A stretch of 64,000 nt of DNA from Anaerolineales bacterium (GTDB taxonomy: Bacteria; Chloroflexota; Anaerolineae; Anaerolineales; Villigracilaceae): NCBI GenBank assembly GCA_030583885.1, contig CP129480.1:2854714-2918713 (forward strand), in the 5' to 3' direction. Positions 33,638 through 43,320 of this stretch are shown here, in pieces. A program made the translations under genes and the position numbers. The notes beneath the pieces were generated by a model. That model was not told the DNA's origin. It saw nothing but the letters and a program-made list of their open reading frames with translations, and ran no database searches. The first letter of the stretch is position 1; the number at the start of each line of letters is the position of its first letter.

Positions 33638-34567
33638 TTACGGATTCAAGATCACATCCACGCTGTACAGGTAGATCAGCCGCCCCAATGCAGGGTCGGA
33701 GACGCTCAACAGCGGGTTGTCCTGCCGGAAGGTCAGGCGCGCGGGGGTCGGTTCGCTCACTTTATAGGGCAGGGTGGTTTCAAAGGGTTGGGTGTCGGTG
33801 CCATTCAAAGCAAGCACGCGCGAGATCAGCGGTCTGCCATCCTGCGCAATCAGTTCGACAAAAACAGGTTGTTCGTTGAAGGTCCAGATGCGGCCTTTAA
33901 GGCCGACCTCCCCCGCATAATAATTGGCATTCTCCTTCAGTCCCTCCACCATCACCCGTTCGTAAATCACATTGCCCGGCGGGTTGACCTGCGCGCTCCC
34001 AATGGAATACAACAGCACAGGCAGGGTGTTCAGAGCATGGATGCGTCCAAATTCATCCTTTGTACTGATACGGATGTAGCCCGCTTCGGTGACTGCACGG
34101 ATCTCAAAGGAAAGCTCGAAACGCTGGAAGGTGCCTTTTGGATTGCGGTCCAATTTTTTTAGGATGCGCTGGAGGACGCGCCCGTCCTCGCCGAGCAGGT
34201 CCACCTGGATGCGGTCGCTTTCACCAGCAGCCAGGATGGTCTGTAAAACGAACGGAGACGTCAGGCTGGACAGGGGTCCAGGCGAAATAAAGCGGATCTG
34301 GGCGAACTCGGTGAAGCCAGGCACAAAGGTTGGTGTGGGGCTGGGAACATCAAATTTCACTTCCAACGTGGAGGTTGGGAGCAGCGTCTCCGTCGGCGGG
34401 ATGGTTGGCACCTGCGCATCGGCAGTGGCAAAGGCGGCTTGTCCGGTCAACGCAACCATCGTCGGGAGATAATCCGGCGGTTGAGGCGTCGGGGCGGAGG
34501 TGGTTGACTGTGAGCACCCGGCCAAAAGTCCAAGCAGGGAGGCGAGAAGGAACAGGTTTCGCTTCAT
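33638..34567 (-). CDS. Lipoprotein of unknown function
   Basis: 309 aa; signal peptide with lipobox LAGC (Cys18), Thr/Pro-rich tether to about residue 85, then two beta-rich segments. The first (RFISPGPLSSLTSPFVLQTILAAGESDRIQVDLLGEDG) resembles the Ig-like Gmad2/sporulation-type fold; the second (about 195-300) is not recognised. Probably outer-face or surface anchored. It is followed upstream, across 61 bases, by the M32 carboxypeptidase gene on the same strand. Confidence 0.7.
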   Translation of the reverse strand: MKRNLFLLASLLGLLAGCSQSTTSAPTPQPPDYLPTMVALTGQAAFATADAQVPTIPPTETLLPTSTLEVKFDVPSPTPTFVPGFTEFAQIRFISPGPLSSLTSPFVLQTILAAGESDRIQVDLLGEDGRVLQRILKKLDRNPKGTFQRFELSFEIRAVTEAGYIRISTKDEFGRIHALNTLPVLLYSIGSAQVNPPGNVIYERVMVEGLKENANYYAGEVGLKGRIWTFNEQPVFVELIAQDGRPLISRVLALNGTDTQPFETTLPYKVSEPTPARLTFRQDNPLLSVSDPALGRLIYLYSVDVILNP

Positions 34568-34628
34568 CTATTGGAGAGGCGCCGCAACGGAAAGGGCGTC
34601 TCGTTTGGTCAGCGACGCAGGTCCAAAA

Positions 34629-36125
34629 TTACAGCCCATAGATCTCGCTATATTTCTTCGTCAAATAGCGCACATAGGCGGCAGAGTCGATTCGCGAGCC
34701 GGTAACCTTTTGAACAAGGTCCTGCGGGTCATATTTTGTGCCGTACACATAGATTCTTTCGGTCAGCCAGCTGCGCAATTCATCAAATTTGCCTTTGCGG
34801 AACTGGTCTTCAAGATCGCGGATATCCTTGGTGACCGTCTCCCAGATCTGCGCGGAGATGATGTTACCGAGCGCATAGGTGGAGAAATACCCGAGCATGC
34901 CGCCCGACCAGTGGATGTCCTGCAAGACGCCCTTCGCGTCATTGGGCGGAGTGACGCCAAGATAGTCCTGCATTTTCGCGTTCCAAATTCCGGGCAGATC
35001 TTTGACCTTGATGCTGCCGTCCACCATGCCGATCTCGATCTCGAGGCGCAGCATGATGTGCAGGTTGTAGGTGGCTTCGTCTGCGTTGACGCGGATGAGC
35101 GAAGGCTCGACCTTGTTGACGGCTTTGTAAAAGGCTTTCACGCCCACACCGTCCAGCTGGGTCGGGAAGGTCTTTTTCAATCCGGGGTAGAAATGCTCCC
35201 AGAATGGAAGGGAACGCCCGACGATGTTTTCCCACATGCGCGATTGGGACTCATGCACGGCAAGCGAGGTGCCGCTTTCGAGCGGGGTGCGCTCGTAGGC
35301 CGGGTTGACGCCCTGCTCATACATGGCGTGCCCCGATTCGTGCATGGCGCTGAACAGGGTGGAGAGGGGGCTGTCCGCTTCGAAGCGGTTGGTGATGCGC
35401 ACATCGTTCACGCTGAAAGTGGTCTCGAACGGATGCGGGGCTTTGTCCTGTCGGCCGCGCGAAAAATCATACCCGAACTTCGAGATGATCTTCTCGCTGA
35501 AATCCCACACTTTCTTCTCGGGGTATTTTTTATGCAGGAAATCATCCTTCACCTGTTTCGAGCCCGCAATGGCTTTGATCAATTCCACCTGTTTCGGGCG
35601 CAGGCTGCCGAAGATCTCTTTCACTTCCGAGGTCTTCATGCCTGGCTCGAAATCATCGAGCAAGACATCATAGGGGTGATCGGCGGGCGGGAAGAACGAA
35701 ATATAGCGCTTCACCAATTCCACAACTTTCTCGAGGTGCGGCTGGAAGATGGAAAAGTCCGCTTTGCCTTTCGCCTCCACCCACGCTTCGAAGGCCTTCG
35801 AGGCGACCACCGCCTGTTCGGCCACGAACGACGGCGGCACTTTTTTGGCTTTTTCGTAATTGCGCGCAGCCACGCGGAGCATCGCGCCGTCGTCGGTTTC
35901 TACATCGCCGTATTCGCCCTTCAAGGCGTCCAGCAATGTACCGACTTCATCGGACGTAAATTTTTCCTGCGCGATCTTCCCGAGCGTGGCGAGCTGTTGT
36001 CCGCGCGCCTCGCTGCCCCCCGCCGGCAGGTTCACGGATTCATCCCAGCTCAGCACGCTGGAGGCGTGATGCAAGTCGGACACTTCGCCAAGAATCGCCT
36101 TGAGTTGATTGAGTTTTTCAGACAT
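34629..36125 (-). CDS. Carboxypeptidase Taq (M32 family metallopeptidase)
   Basis: 498 aa cytosolic zinc carboxypeptidase removing C-terminal residues from peptides. Zinc motif HESGH at residues 262-266 in SAMHESGHAMYEQG, followed by AVHESQSRMWENIVGRS with the third ligand Glu, and RVNADEATYNLHIMLRLEIE; these are diagnostic for M32. Length is as expected. A large open frame lies antisense to it but is a codon-bias artefact. Confidence 0.93.
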   Translation of the reverse strand: MSEKLNQLKAILGEVSDLHHASSVLSWDESVNLPAGGSEARGQQLATLGKIAQEKFTSDEVGTLLDALKGEYGDVETDDGAMLRVAARNYEKAKKVPPSFVAEQAVVASKAFEAWVEAKGKADFSIFQPHLEKVVELVKRYISFFPPADHPYDVLLDDFEPGMKTSEVKEIFGSLRPKQVELIKAIAGSKQVKDDFLHKKYPEKKVWDFSEKIISKFGYDFSRGRQDKAPHPFETTFSVNDVRITNRFEADSPLSTLFSAMHESGHAMYEQGVNPAYERTPLESGTSLAVHESQSRMWENIVGRSLPFWEHFYPGLKKTFPTQLDGVGVKAFYKAVNKVEPSLIRVNADEATYNLHIMLRLEIEIGMVDGSIKVKDLPGIWNAKMQDYLGVTPPNDAKGVLQDIHWSGGMLGYFSTYALGNIISAQIWETVTKDIRDLEDQFRKGKFDELRSWLTERIYVYGTKYDPQDLVQKVTGSRIDSAAYVRYLTKKYSEIYGL

Positions 36126-36298
36126 GATATTCTCCTATGTGACATGAAGAAACGGCTCAAACCCAACGGATGTCTGATTCTGCCCCCGGAGATCGCCTCC
36201 GTTTGAAATTTGACTCGCCGTCATAACTTGATTGTATCGCAAGAAGACTTAAATGACACCCTGCTCCCGAATGGTTGGGCGCTACAGCAACTGCGTCC

Positions 36299-36991
36299 TC
36301 ACGGGCATTTATGACGGACACCCAGCCCGTTCACCGTGAGATAGACGGTCATCCCTTCTTTAATATCCACTTTTTGCACTTCGGGCGCACCGGGCACAAA
36401 AAGATCATAGGCGGTGTACACGCCCGGATCCACCTGCACTTCATTCAGATATCGAGCATTGGTCCACAGGGAAAACAGGTAAATATCGCCCGGCTCAAGG
36501 ACAAGGTCATGTTCGGTACAGTTTTTGACATAGGCCGGCAGGGGCCATTCGGTGAAGGTAAAGTTCGGGACGCCATCCAGATCACCGTCGACGCGGGTGA
36601 CATCCGTCATGACGGATACCCAGCCCGTATGTTCCGAATTTGGGATTCGGATCTGCACCCAGCGTGCGAGCACATCCTGCCCGATGATGCGGGCGCTGGT
36701 CCCTGTATAGAGAACACCGATCTGGTTATAGGGCAGACCCGGCCCGCGACGTATGTAGAGATTGCCCTTGACCGCGGTGATGGTCACCTGCGGTTCAACC
36801 GTGGAAGGAGGCTCCACGGAGGTTGTTGGAACAGCTGTCGGCATGGCCGGAGGCGCTGTTGTGACGGTCGGGGGGGGCGTAATCTTCACCTCCAGAGTTT
36901 GCGATCCATTGTCCAGCGCCTGCTGTGGAAAACATCCCTGAAGAAAAAGAAAAAGGCTCAGGGTGTATAAAACCTTCCGGGATTTTGACAT
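36299..36991 (-). CDS. SH3-domain lipoprotein
   Basis: 230 aa; signal peptide with lipobox LQGC (Cys20), Pro/Thr tether, bacterial SH3 domain (about residues 73-125: NLYIRRGPGLPYNQIGVLYTG .. WVQIRI..GWVS), then an unassigned beta-rich region to the end. Three bases separate it from the permease stop, so it is the last gene of the efflux operon and may bind cell-wall peptides next to the transporter. Confidence 0.8.
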   Translation of the reverse strand: MSKSRKVLYTLSLFLFLQGCFPQQALDNGSQTLEVKITPPPTVTTAPPAMPTAVPTTSVEPPSTVEPQVTITAVKGNLYIRRGPGLPYNQIGVLYTGTSARIIGQDVLARWVQIRIPNSEHTGWVSVMTDVTRVDGDLDGVPNFTFTEWPLPAYVKNCTEHDLVLEPGDIYLFSLWTNARYLNEVQVDPGVYTAYDLFVPGAPEVQKVDIKEGMTVYLTVNGLGVRHKCP

Positions 36992-36993
36992 GA

Positions 36994-38259
36994 CTACTCG
37001 TAGCGCAGGGCTTCCACGGGCTCAAGATTCGCGGCGCGGCTGGCGGGATAGATGCCGAAGAACAGGCCGATGACGGCCGAGAAACTCGTCGAAAGGATGA
37101 TCGCATCCGTGCCGACGATGGGGACAAAATTATTCCCGGTGGCGACGGCAACCTGACCGACGATATAAGCGATCAGCCAGCCGAACATGATGCCGATGAT
37201 GCCGCCGATCAAACTGAGCAGGGAAGACTCGGTCAGGAACTGAAGCAGGATATCCCGTTTGCGCGCGCCCAATGCCTTGCGGAGGCCGATCTCCCTGGTA
37301 CGTTCAGTGACAGAGACCAGCATGATATTCATGATGCCAATGCCGCCCACGAGCAGGGAGATGCCTGCAATGCCGCCAAGAAAAATGGTCAGAACACCGG
37401 TGATGGTTTCGAAGGTTTGCAAAAAATCCTGCTGGGTGAAGACGCTGAAATCATCCGCGCCGATGGGCGTGCGATGACGCTGGCGGATAATATTGGAAAT
37501 CTCCTCCACCGCTTGCGGGACCGCTTCCGCGGTGGTCGCCTGCACAAAGATGACATCCACTTCATCTCGCGCACTGCGTTTGATCAGACGCGCCTGGGCC
37601 GTGGTGAACGGGATGTATGCGGCATTGTCCTCACTCCCGAACGCGCCGCCACCCTTTTCCACCAAAACGCCGATCACGCGGAAGGGCTGTCCTTCGATGC
37701 GGATCGTCTCCCCGATCAGGCCGTCGGCATGACCGAACAGCGCAATGGCGGTTTCGGGTCCCAACACGACAACGGACATTCTGCCGAGCAGGTGTTCTTC
37801 ATTTATGAATTCACCCTCCGCCACCTGCATGTTGCGGACAGGCGCATACGCAGGCGTGATGCCGCTGATGGTTGTGGTGGTGTTCTCGCCGGAGAAAGCC
37901 AGGCTCCCGTTGCCCTGTATCACAGGCGCAACCGAATCCACCGAAGGCGCGGCAAAGGGATCGGAGATCGCCTCGGCATCCCCAAGCGTGAGCGGGCGGA
38001 TATTGTTTCCGCTTCCACTCCCGCCTCGCGGTCCGCCAGGTCCGCCGCCCTGCTGCATCCCGCCGCTGAAGACGAACAACAGGTTGGTGCCAATATCGGA
38101 TATCGAACCCGTAATGGATGCCTGCGCGCCATTGCCAACCGCAAGCATGGCGATCACCGCCGCCACACCGATGACAATACCCAGCACCGTCAGCCCGGAA
38201 CGCATCTTATTCCCGTTCAAACTTTCAAGCGCCTCGATGACAGCCTGCCAAAAGGTCAT
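36994..38259 (-). CDS. MacB-type ABC transporter permease
   Basis: 421 aa; N-terminal membrane helix ([27 protein letters not shown]), a large extracytoplasmic MacB-PCD domain (about 45-270, with a Gly-rich loop near residue 70), and the FtsX-like three-helix C-terminal domain ending [27 protein letters not shown] 38259 overlaps the ATPase stop (ATGA). Mechanotransmission-type exporter working with the adaptor and ATPase upstream; substrate unknown. Confidence 0.92.
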   Translation of the reverse strand: MTFWQAVIEALESLNGNKMRSGLTVLGIVIGVAAVIAMLAVGNGAQASITGSISDIGTNLLFVFSGGMQQGGGPGGPRGGSGSGNNIRPLTLGDAEAISDPFAAPSVDSVAPVIQGNGSLAFSGENTTTTISGITPAYAPVRNMQVAEGEFINEEHLLGRMSVVVLGPETAIALFGHADGLIGETIRIEGQPFRVIGVLVEKGGGAFGSEDNAAYIPFTTAQARLIKRSARDEVDVIFVQATTAEAVPQAVEEISNIIRQRHRTPIGADDFSVFTQQDFLQTFETITGVLTIFLGGIAGISLLVGGIGIMNIMLVSVTERTREIGLRKALGARKRDILLQFLTESSLLSLIGGIIGIMFGWLIAYIVGQVAVATGNNFVPIVGTDAIILSTSFSAVIGLFFGIYPASRAANLEPVEALRYE

Positions 38260-38957
38260 TGCATCCTCCCCTTCTTTTCTTCAACAGAGAGGTCGAGCTC
38301 ACCGTCGCGCAGGCGGATGACTCGCTGGGTTTGTTCGGCAACAGCGGCATCATGCGTGACGATGATCAATGTGGTGCCGAGGTCCTTGTTCAGGCTGAGC
38401 AAAAGGTTCATGATCTCTTTTCCGACCTTGGAATCCAAATTTCCAGTCGGTTCATCCGCCATGATAATGGCGGGATTGTTGACCAGGGCGCGGGCGACCG
38501 CAACGCGCTGCTGCTGCCCGCCGGAAAGTTCATACGGGCGGTGTGTCATACGGTCGCTCAAGCCCACCGCCTCCAATGCAGCCTGCGCGCGTTCACGGCG
38601 TCCTTCTGTTAATCCTGCGTAGCGCAAAGGCAGTTCCACATTCCCAAGTGCGGTCAAACGCGAAAGTAAATTAAAACTTTGAAAGACAAAGCCCACCTTG
38701 CGGTTGCGGACACTGGCGAGCTGGTCATCGTCCATATCAGCGACCGACTCCCCATCCAGAATATATTCGCCGGAGGTCGGCCTGTCCAGACAGCCCAGCG
38801 TATTCATCATGGTGGATTTGCCCGAGCCCGAAGGCCCCATAATGGAAATCATTTCACCGCGCTCGATATTAAAGGAAACATCGTGCAAAGCCCGCACTTC
38901 GAACTCGCCCATCATATAGGTTTTTGTCAGGTTGCGCGCTTCGATCACCCAATCCAT
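38256..38957 (-). CDS. MacB/LolD-type ABC transporter ATPase
   Basis: 233 aa. Walker [11 protein letters not shown]-loop FVFQSFNLL, signature [15 protein letters not shown], Walker [13 protein letters not shown] and the switch His in [12 protein letters not shown] are all present. ATG 38957 is chosen because GGAGG lies before it and it overlaps the adaptor stop; an earlier frame start would run into the adaptor gene. Confidence 0.94.
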   Translation of the reverse strand: MDWVIEARNLTKTYMMGEFEVRALHDVSFNIERGEMISIMGPSGSGKSTMMNTLGCLDRPTSGEYILDGESVADMDDDQLASVRNRKVGFVFQSFNLLSRLTALGNVELPLRYAGLTEGRRERAQAALEAVGLSDRMTHRPYELSGGQQQRVAVARALVNNPAIIMADEPTGNLDSKVGKEIMNLLLSLNKDLGTTLIIVTHDAAVAEQTQRVIRLRDGELDLSVEEKKGRMQ

Positions 38958-38958
38958 T

Positions 38959-40218
38959 TCAGCCTCCAAACATGCCCCCATTAAGCGACGGCGGATTAAG
39001 GATGATCAGGTCACCCTCGTTGATATCACCTCCCACAAGGACGCTCATCGTATCGGATGACGCACCGAGTCTTATTTTGACCTGAACCGGCATGCCATTT
39101 TCAAGCAGGTACACCACTCGACTCCCATCCACCAGGCGGACGGAGCGGTTGGGTATCAGGAGTATGTCCTTCACCTCCTCCACCACAATGCTGACAGCCG
39201 CAGTCATTCCGGGTTTTACCAGTTCGTCAGCATCGGTCAGTTCCATGGTCACGGTAAAGCTGACCACGCCTTGCAGCGTGTCGCCAGCCTGCCCCACCTG
39301 CACAACCTTGCCATGATATTCCCTGCCGAGGATCGCATCAAATGTCAACGCCGCAGGTTGACCGACAGCGATGCTGTTTATATCCACTTCGGAAACCTGT
39401 ACATCCACCAGCAAATGCGAAAGATCATCAATGCGGAATCCAACTGTCCCGGCAGAGACCTGGTCTCCAACGGCGGGATTCAATTGAGTGATCGTCCCAT
39501 CAAAAGGCGCGGTCAACCGAGCTTGATTCAGTGTGGCTTGTGCGGCGGCAACCCGCGCTTGTGCGGCGGCAACCTCATCAGAGTCCGGGCCCCTTAGGAG
39601 GCGCTCATAGGCACGGCGGGCATCGTTGAGCCGGGATTCCGCCAGTGCAAGGTCTTTATCCGCCTGGTCAATGGTCGCCTGGCTGGCGTACCCCCTGTAT
39701 TCCCTTACTTTAAGGTTGCCGAACTGGTCGTAGACATAGTCCTTGATGTCAATCTTTCCGTTCAATTTTATGCGCCAGTTATACGCCTTGTCATATGCCT
39801 TTTCCGCTTTGTCCACAGCCTGTTGCGCTTCGAGCAGGGCGGTGTTGGAGATGAGCAAATCGTCCAGGGACTTTTGCGCGCCCACCAAATCTGCCTCTGC
39901 GAGGATAATGTTCTGGCTGAGCGTTGTCTTATCAAGGCGCGCCAGCACATCGTCACGAGAGACGCGGCTTCCCACCTGCACATTGACAGTCTCCACGATC
40001 CCGTTCGTCTGCCAGATGAGCGTGGCGCTTTGCCTCGCGCGGACACTCCCCGTAGCGCCGACGGAGGCAACCAAATTCCCGCGTTCAACAGCCGTCGTTT
40101 CAAAAAGCGCAGCCGGTTCCCCGCCTGAAGTCGCAAAGACGACAATCAGCAAAACGATGACAACCACACCCATAATGATCCAGGTGCGGCGGGAAAATCT
40201 TGTGAAAAATTGTTTCAT
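38959..40218 (-). CDS. Periplasmic adaptor (HlyD/MacA-like)
   Basis: 419 aa; one N-terminal membrane anchor (about residues 12-30), barrel-sandwich halves around a coiled-coil hairpin (about 110-240, rich in Ala/Gln/Asp/Leu), then beta-barrel and membrane-proximal domains ([32 protein letters not shown]). First gene of a four-gene minus-strand efflux operon. The 284 bases upstream hold promoters for this and the divergent GltD-like gene but no other gene. Confidence 0.9.
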   Translation of the reverse strand: MKQFFTRFSRRTWIIMGVVVIVLLIVVFATSGGEPAALFETTAVERGNLVASVGATGSVRARQSATLIWQTNGIVETVNVQVGSRVSRDDVLARLDKTTLSQNIILAEADLVGAQKSLDDLLISNTALLEAQQAVDKAEKAYDKAYNWRIKLNGKIDIKDYVYDQFGNLKVREYRGYASQATIDQADKDLALAESRLNDARRAYERLLRGPDSDEVAAAQARVAAAQATLNQARLTAPFDGTITQLNPAVGDQVSAGTVGFRIDDLSHLLVDVQVSEVDINSIAVGQPAALTFDAILGREYHGKVVQVGQAGDTLQGVVSFTVTMELTDADELVKPGMTAAVSIVVEEVKDILLIPNRSVRLVDGSRVVYLLENGMPVQVKIRLGASSDTMSVLVGGDINEGDLIILNPPSLNGGMFGG

Positions 40219-40502
40219 TAATGCAATCCTCCGTAAATACAGTCAGCCAATCCATGGGTAATCTTACGAGACTGCGCAATGGAGTGTACCAAACGATTGA
40301 GTAAAAAATGTGTAGGGCGATTCTAATTCAGGTGCGTGAAATTGAACCCTTTTAATGCCCGACATTAATAATTGTCTAACAAGTAATTTGTGACGATTGT
40401 CTTTTGGTTTGGTGACATTTACGCCTATGTCTGTCCGAATAGATTGGGTATCATCACAGCAGCGACTTTATATGTACGTTTTCATATTGATTCGGAGGCA
40501 TG

Positions 40503-41945
40503 ATGCAGGCTGTCCCCAGTGAATTTTTGGCAATTGACCGCAAGGAACGCGCAAACCGTCCATTTTTCGACCTCGACCTGCGCCCGCCCGAAGTCCGTAC
40601 CTGCGACTTCGACGATGTGGTCATCGAATTTGACCCTGAACGCGCCATGCTGGAAGCGGCGCGTTGTATTCATTGTCCCGACCCCGCCCCCTGCATGGTT
40701 GCCTGCCCAACCGCCAATGACATCCCCTCCGCCATGTGGCTGATCGAGCAGGGTCGTTTTGTGGAAGCGGCTGGTATCTATCACAAAACCAGCACGCTCC
40801 CCGAAGTGTGCGGACGGGTCTGTCCACATGAAGCGCTATGCCAGGGTTCATGTGTTTTGAACAAACATCACCAGCCCGTGCTTTGCGGCGAATTGGAAGC
40901 CTTCACAGTGGATTATGAACGCCGTACGCAGGGATATGCGATCCCCGTCGGCTCACCGAATGGAATGAAAGTTGCCATCATCGGCGCAGGTCCCGCCGGG
41001 CTGGGCTGCGCGGACATCCTTGTACAAAAAGGGTATGGCGTAACCATATTCGAATCCAAACCTGCGCCCGGCGGACTGCTTGTGTACGGCATTCCAAATT
41101 TCAAACTGCCCAAGGATGTCTGGCAGGAAAAATGGGAGGAGTTTGAACGTGCCGGTGTGAAATTTGTGCCAAACACCTACATTGGAAAAGACAAAACCAT
41201 CGATGGCCTGTTTAAAGAAGGCTTTGAAGCTGTATTCATCGGCGTTGGTTCCGAGATCGATGCAAAAATGGAGGATACGCCCGGCACAGATTTGCCGGGC
41301 GTGTATGAAGCCACAGACTTCCTCATCCGTGGGAATGTGGAACCTGAACTGCTCCCCGAAGACATGCGCCGGCCGCTTGAAATCGGCAGGCGCGTCGTGG
41401 TCATCGGCGGCGGCGACACAGCCTCCGATTGTCTGCGAACCGCACTCCGCCTCGGCGCGGAGGATGTCACCTGCCTGTACCGCCGCACGGAAAAGGAAAT
41501 GCCCGGCGGAAAGAAAGACCGGCAAATGGCGCGGGAGGAGGGTGCTAAATACCGCTTCCTCACCCAGCCCGTTAAATTCATCGCCGGTGCGGATGGAAAA
41601 CTCGCGGCTGTTGAGTGTATTGAAATGAAACTGGGCGAACCGGACGCAAAGGGACGCCGCAAGCCCGTTCCGGTGGAAGGCTCGAATTTCAGCGTCGCTG
41701 CGGATACAGCCATCCTGGCGCTCGGTTACTGGCCCGATCCGATCATCGGTAAAACCACGCCGGATCTTGAAACCCATAGCTGGGGCTTGATCAGCGTCAA
41801 GAACAAAGCCAGCGGCGAAACCACGCGCGAAGGCGTATTCTCCGCAGGCGACTGTGTCACCGGACCAGACCTCGTTGTCACAGCCATGGTCGGCGGAAGA
41901 AGAGCGGCGCTTGCCATCGACGATTATTTGAAAAACAAGAAATAA
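40503..41945 (+). CDS. GltD-like NAD(P)-dependent oxidoreductase
   Basis: 480 aa flavoprotein resembling the glutamate synthase small subunit. N-terminal Fe-S domain with Cys clusters (CIHCPDPAPCMVACPTANDIP; CGRVCPHEALCQGSC), FAD-binding GAGPAGLGCADIL, NAD(P)-binding VVIGGGDTASDCLR, and C-terminal VFSAGDCVTGPDLVVTAMVGGRRAA. Of two adjacent ATGs the second (40503) is better spaced from GGAGG. No glutamate synthase large subunit or other partner is next to it, so it may serve another complex such as an NADPH-ferredoxin shuttle. Confidence 0.88.
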   Translation: MQAVPSEFLAIDRKERANRPFFDLDLRPPEVRTCDFDDVVIEFDPERAMLEAARCIHCPDPAPCMVACPTANDIPSAMWLIEQGRFVEAAGIYHKTSTLPEVCGRVCPHEALCQGSCVLNKHHQPVLCGELEAFTVDYERRTQGYAIPVGSPNGMKVAIIGAGPAGLGCADILVQKGYGVTIFESKPAPGGLLVYGIPNFKLPKDVWQEKWEEFERAGVKFVPNTYIGKDKTIDGLFKEGFEAVFIGVGSEIDAKMEDTPGTDLPGVYEATDFLIRGNVEPELLPEDMRRPLEIGRRVVVIGGGDTASDCLRTALRLGAEDVTCLYRRTEKEMPGGKKDRQMAREEGAKYRFLTQPVKFIAGADGKLAAVECIEMKLGEPDAKGRRKPVPVEGSNFSVAADTAILALGYWPDPIIGKTTPDLETHSWGLISVKNKASGETTREGVFSAGDCVTGPDLVVTAMVGGRRAALAIDDYLKNKK

Positions 41946-41970
41946 CCTGTTGTGAGGGCAGGGTGCACAA

Positions 41971-42014
41971 GCAGGGCGGGGCTGTTCAGCCCCGCCCTGC
42001 GATTTTGTTATAAT
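41971..42014 (+). terminator. Terminator hairpin followed by the -10 box of the next gene
   Basis: 13-bp G+C-rich stem (41971-41983 with 41988-42000, loop GTTC), a short T-rich tail, then TATAAT (42009-42014) seven bases before ATG 42022. Confidence 0.75.
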
Positions 42015-42021
42015 CCAGCCC

Positions 42022-43320
42022 ATGTTTCAACGCATTCTACGCGGGCTCGAAATAATCACAGCGCTCGTACTTCTCGCCGCACTGACAGGCTATGGCAACC
42101 CTTCCATCACCAATCCCATCGAAAAGGTGCGCGCCTATACGCGCCGCATCGAATTCAATTACATCACCTGGATGTCGAATGCCGCAGTGGTCAAGATGCG
42201 CGCCGCATCCGTCGGGCTGCCCCACACCCTCGAGCGCGGCACGCAAAAGCAGATCGTCAACGAATACCTGCGAGCCACACAGCTTATCCTTGAAAAGGAA
42301 CATGTGCTTGCACAGATCTATGCAGACGCCGCAATCACCGAAAAGGAACTCGCCTCCGGGTCGTTGCGCAGCGAACTTGCCAAACTACATGCAAGACAAA
42401 GCGAACTTGCCCCGCTCGCAGAGGCAATCCTGCAGGAACAGGTCAGTCAGATCCTGGCGGAGATCGGGCTGACCACTGTCGGTCAGCCCGTACCGAACGT
42501 GTGGTATCACTCCACCCCCCTTCCCATGGCACTCATCGTTTCCCCGCGCGACCGCATTCAGCAGATCGCCAACATCTCCGTGGACACAAATTTGACAGTC
42601 GCTGAACAAGCCGCGCTCGAAGGTCGCGTGGACGGCGGACTTAACACAGCCTCGCTCGTGGTGAACATCGGTGGCGTAGGCGTGTATCCGACGATGGTCA
42701 TGCGCACCACGAATTTTAACTGGATGCTCAACACTATCGCGCATGAATGGATCCATAACTACCTCACACTCCGCCCGCTTGGATTCTTATATGACAATAC
42801 ACCTGAACTCCGCACCATGAACGAGACCACCGCATCCATTGCAGGGGATGAGATCGGCGCACTGGTCATCGAACGCTTTTATCCCGAACTCCAAACCGCT
42901 TCCCCCTCAAACCCGCCGATCACATTCAGGACAGGCCCAAGCCTGATCTCTGCTCCGTTTAAGCATCCCCACCCCGCAGCTATTCCGCGCGCCCAATTTG
43001 ACTTCCGCGCAGAAATGCATGCAACCCGCATCACAACCGACACCCTGCTTGCGGAGGGCAGGATCGAGGAGGCGGAGGCCTACATGGAGGAACGCCGCCT
43101 GATATTCCTGGAGAACGGCTACTTGCTTCGCAAGATCAACCAGGCATATTTTGCGTTTTACGGTGCATATGCGGATACGCCCGGCGGCGCGGCGGGAGAA
43201 GACCCCGTCGGTCCCGCCGTGCGCGCCTTGCGCGCCCAAAGCGAATCGCTGGCAGATTTCGTAAATACCATGTCGTGGATGTGGAGTTTCGAACAATTAC
43301 AGAAGGCAGTTAACCAATAA
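42022..43320 (+). CDS. Membrane-anchored HEXXH metalloprotease-like protein
   Basis: 432 aa with one N-terminal membrane helix (about residues 8-24) and the rest outside. AHEWIHNYL gives zinc ligands His241 and His245 with catalytic Glu242; MNETTASIAGDEIG about 25 residues later is a likely third-ligand segment. A helical region (about 75-150) comes before the domain. I do not recognise a named family. Leaderless start: TATAAT is seven bases upstream and there is no ribosome site. First of three abutting genes for envelope proteins. Confidence 0.7.
   Translation: MFQRILRGLEIITALVLLAALTGYGNPSITNPIEKVRAYTRRIEFNYITWMSNAAVVKMRAASVGLPHTLERGTQKQIVNEYLRATQLILEKEHVLAQIYADAAITEKELASGSLRSELAKLHARQSELAPLAEAILQEQVSQILAEIGLTTVGQPVPNVWYHSTPLPMALIVSPRDRIQQIANISVDTNLTVAEQAALEGRVDGGLNTASLVVNIGGVGVYPTMVMRTTNFNWMLNTIAHEWIHNYLTLRPLGFLYDNTPELRTMNETTASIAGDEIGALVIERFYPELQTASPSNPPITFRTGPSLISAPFKHPHPAAIPRAQFDFRAEMHATRITTDTLLAEGRIEEAEAYMEERRLIFLENGYLLRKINQAYFAFYGAYADTPGGAAGEDPVGPAVRALRAQSESLADFVNTMSWMWSFEQLQKAVNQ

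Noticed and set aside
34500..36206. Long open frame on the plus strand opposite the M32 carboxypeptidase gene
   Set aside because: It mirrors the codon pattern of a well-supported minus-strand gene and has no family features or ribosome site.
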